Shown here: in pieces, positions 32,062-33,243 of the stretch | How the letters are laid out: each line of letters opens with the position of its first letter | Numbering within the stretch: position 1 is the stretch's first letter | Source: Thiomicrorhabdus sp. | Lineage (GTDB): Bacteria > Pseudomonadota > Gammaproteobacteria > Thiomicrospirales > Thiomicrospiraceae | DNA: 33,243 nt | Direction: 5' to 3' | NCBI GenBank assembly: GCA_015488565.1 | Contig: WFNQ01000262.1 | Location: 1-33,243 of the forward strand | Program-made: the position numbers and the translations under genes | The notes under the pieces: generated by a model | Told to the model about the DNA's origin: nothing | Seen by the model: the letters and a program-made list of their open reading frames with translations, nothing else | Database searches by the model: none

Positions 32062-32204
32062 GGGGTCAAATCTTGACTTAATATAATTTATTCTCAGTAT
32101 ATTATGATTTTTTTATCCTGTTTTTATCATTGCACATAGCGGGAATGGACACTTATTTCCCAAAAAAACTCTTTCTTAACTATATTAAATCAAGATTTGA
32201 CCCC
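32062..32204. mobile_element. 143-bp element with 24-bp inverted ends (REP/MITE-like)
   Basis: GGGGTCAAATCTTGACTTAA (32062-) continuing TATA on the left faces its inverse, ending at 32204, on the right; 23 of 24 bases match. The interior contains GCGGGAATGGACACTTATTT and is non-coding. GGGGTCAAATCTTGA ends resemble, from memory, sequences near REP-associated (Y1) transposase genes of gammaproteobacteria, so a non-autonomous or remnant element is likely. No transposase is present. Confidence 0.75.
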
Positions 32205-32224
32205 TTTATCCACAAACGAAATTT

Positions 32225-32971
32225 TTATATGGGGATGAGCGTTTTAGCTTGAATTTCTTCAAAGCTCATATTAGGCATATCAATCAAATCAAAATCATAC
32301 AGTGTTTTAGCTGTATTTCCGGGAGCTAATGTTTGAAAATACCAAGGGTATTTTTGCTTCGTTAAAATAGACACATGCTTAACAAGTTGGTTTGTACAGT
32401 TTTTGAAAAGCAGGTGATACATTTCAGGCTTTTCATTGAGTCTATTCACTTCGGCAGCAATGAGCATAAATAATTCACGTGCTTTTTCTTTAGTCTCTTT
32501 TATAGGATAAAGATGTGTAGATTCTCGGTTCAATTTACGAATCCCAAACAGATCGTCGGGCGTGGCGAGTACATAGATCAACTCAAACTGAGCGAATAAC
32601 CCGCCTTGTATGGAAAATTTTTCGCCCACTTCTCGCCTTGCTTCAACAGATACGCCAAGTTCTCGCCCATCATCCAGTACAAAAACCAAAAAGACATGTG
32701 CAACCTCACTAATCACAGAGAAATGAGAGACGGCGACTTTAAGCCCTACAATTTTATCTAGCTGAAATTGCATGTCTTGGTAACTAACCTTGCTTACCGA
32801 CTCCCATTTATAATCACGAATATTTTTTACGCGAATACTTGGATTATCTTTATCACCTTGAATGTCGACCCGCGCTAATAAACGATGTTCATCGACCCAA
32901 TTTCCGTTTTGTTTTGGCTCGGTAAAAAAGTACAGCATGGCCATGGCTAAACTCAAAAAAATGAGCGGCAC
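32225..32971 (-). CDS. DUF4105-domain membrane-anchored protein, start uncertain
   Basis: A 248-residue form is open from GTG 32971. A hydrophobic N-terminal anchor is followed by a DUF4105-like domain, with HVFLVFVLDDGRELGVSVEA-type sequence, RREVGEKFSIQGGLFAQFEL, YPIKETKEKARELF and the conserved FKNCTNQLVKHV. DUF4105 is found in envelope-associated proteins, and some members relate to lipoprotein N-acylation; the function here is unassigned. The anchor continues upstream of the GTG in the same frame (LIKKIFKIFIKWFVV), but no ATG, GTG or TTG lies between it and the in-frame TAA. The true start is therefore unclear, or a small frameshift has occurred. An ATG in another frame lies at about 33015. 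Confidence 0.75.
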   Translation of the reverse strand: MPLIFLSLAMAMLYFFTEPKQNGNWVDEHRLLARVDIQGDKDNPSIRVKNIRDYKWESVSKVSYQDMQFQLDKIVGLKVAVSHFSVISEVAHVFLVFVLDDGRELGVSVEARREVGEKFSIQGGLFAQFELIYVLATPDDLFGIRKLNRESTHLYPIKETKEKARELFMLIAAEVNRLNEKPEMYHLLFKNCTNQLVKHVSILTKQKYPWYFQTLAPGNTAKTLYDFDLIDMPNMSFEEIQAKTLIPI

Positions 32972-33105
32972 GACAAACCATTTAATAAAAATTTTAAAAA
33001 TCTTTTTGATAAGAGATGTCCTACCATGATGAATGAATATAACTGATTATATCGACAAAAAACACCTTGATCCCACTTATTCGACTATCTCTGGTTGCCA
33101 GTAGA

Positions 33106-33149
33106 GGGGGGGGGAAATATTTTGGATTGTAAAATTCTTCCCCCCCCCC
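33106..33149. repeat. G9...C10 inverted-repeat element
   Basis: GGGGGGGGG (33106-33114), AAATATTTTGGATT, GTAAAATTCTT, then CCCCCCCCCC (33140-33149). It is the second copy of the element at 31095-31139, sharing the 14-base interior. It lies upstream of the DUF4105 gene. Confidence 0.8.
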
Positions 33150-33243
33150 TCCCAGGGCCAACGCATTAAAATAATTGTTATTAATCATGAGCTTATGGTT
33201 TTACCTGTATTTTAGGGAAGATTATTTTTACTAAACTAAGAGC

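Overview
The window looks like chromosomal DNA of a moderately AT-rich gammaproteobacterium, most like the sulfur-oxidising Thiomicrospira / Hydrogenovibrio / Thiomicrorhabdus group. That is an inference from protein style and gene order; no 16S or database comparison was possible. No tRNA, rRNA, CRISPR array, prophage or intact transposase gene was seen.

Positions 1-14297 form one long leftward run. In transcription order it holds a PHP phosphoesterase, yciO-type, M50 protease, rluB, mutL, miaA, a SulP-type permease, hfq, hflX, hflK, hflC, a DUF2065 protein, hisZ and purA (cut by the window edge). This is the classic mutL-miaA-hfq-hflX-hflKC-purA superoperon, interrupted by an anion permease between miaA and hfq and by hisZ before purA. 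Internal terminators follow hfq and hflC.

Positions 14388-19338 run rightward. First come yciB, yciI, a LexA-like S24 protein without a DNA-binding domain, and a short asparaginase-like protein. Then come a TonB-dependent receptor, a YkoF/MTH1187-type thiamine-binding protein and a PnuC-family permease. A kinase-like phosphotransferase faces them (19304-20341). The last four suggest a vitamin (probably thiamine) uptake and salvage unit.

Positions 20633-26957 hold a Pcm-like methyltransferase (+), then leftward fliD-fliS-fliT behind a probable sigma-54 promoter, then RIO1 kinase with rnhA, and a single-domain rhodanese. Positions 27270-33243 hold purB, a RoxA-type ribosomal oxygenase, a 47-residue membrane peptide with its own promoter and terminator, a membrane-anchored cytochrome c with a His-rich tail, a PEP-CTERM protein and a DUF4105 protein.

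The most striking feature is not a gene. Runs of 7-10 G or C are scattered through genes and spacers, most flanked by the same AATTTTCT-C(n) context. In several places two runs face each other as G(8)...C(n) inverted repeats with related interiors. One related sequence lies inside the kinase gene as an in-frame 42-bp tandem duplication. Several tracts sit inside coding regions (mutL, rnhA twice, fliS, the asparaginase-like gene, the L16 hydroxylase), where slippage would switch the gene off. Three other dispersed-repeat types are also present: a 150-bp palindromic MITE-like element, a 143-bp element with 24-bp inverted ends, and a 60-bp repeat ending in a strong hairpin.
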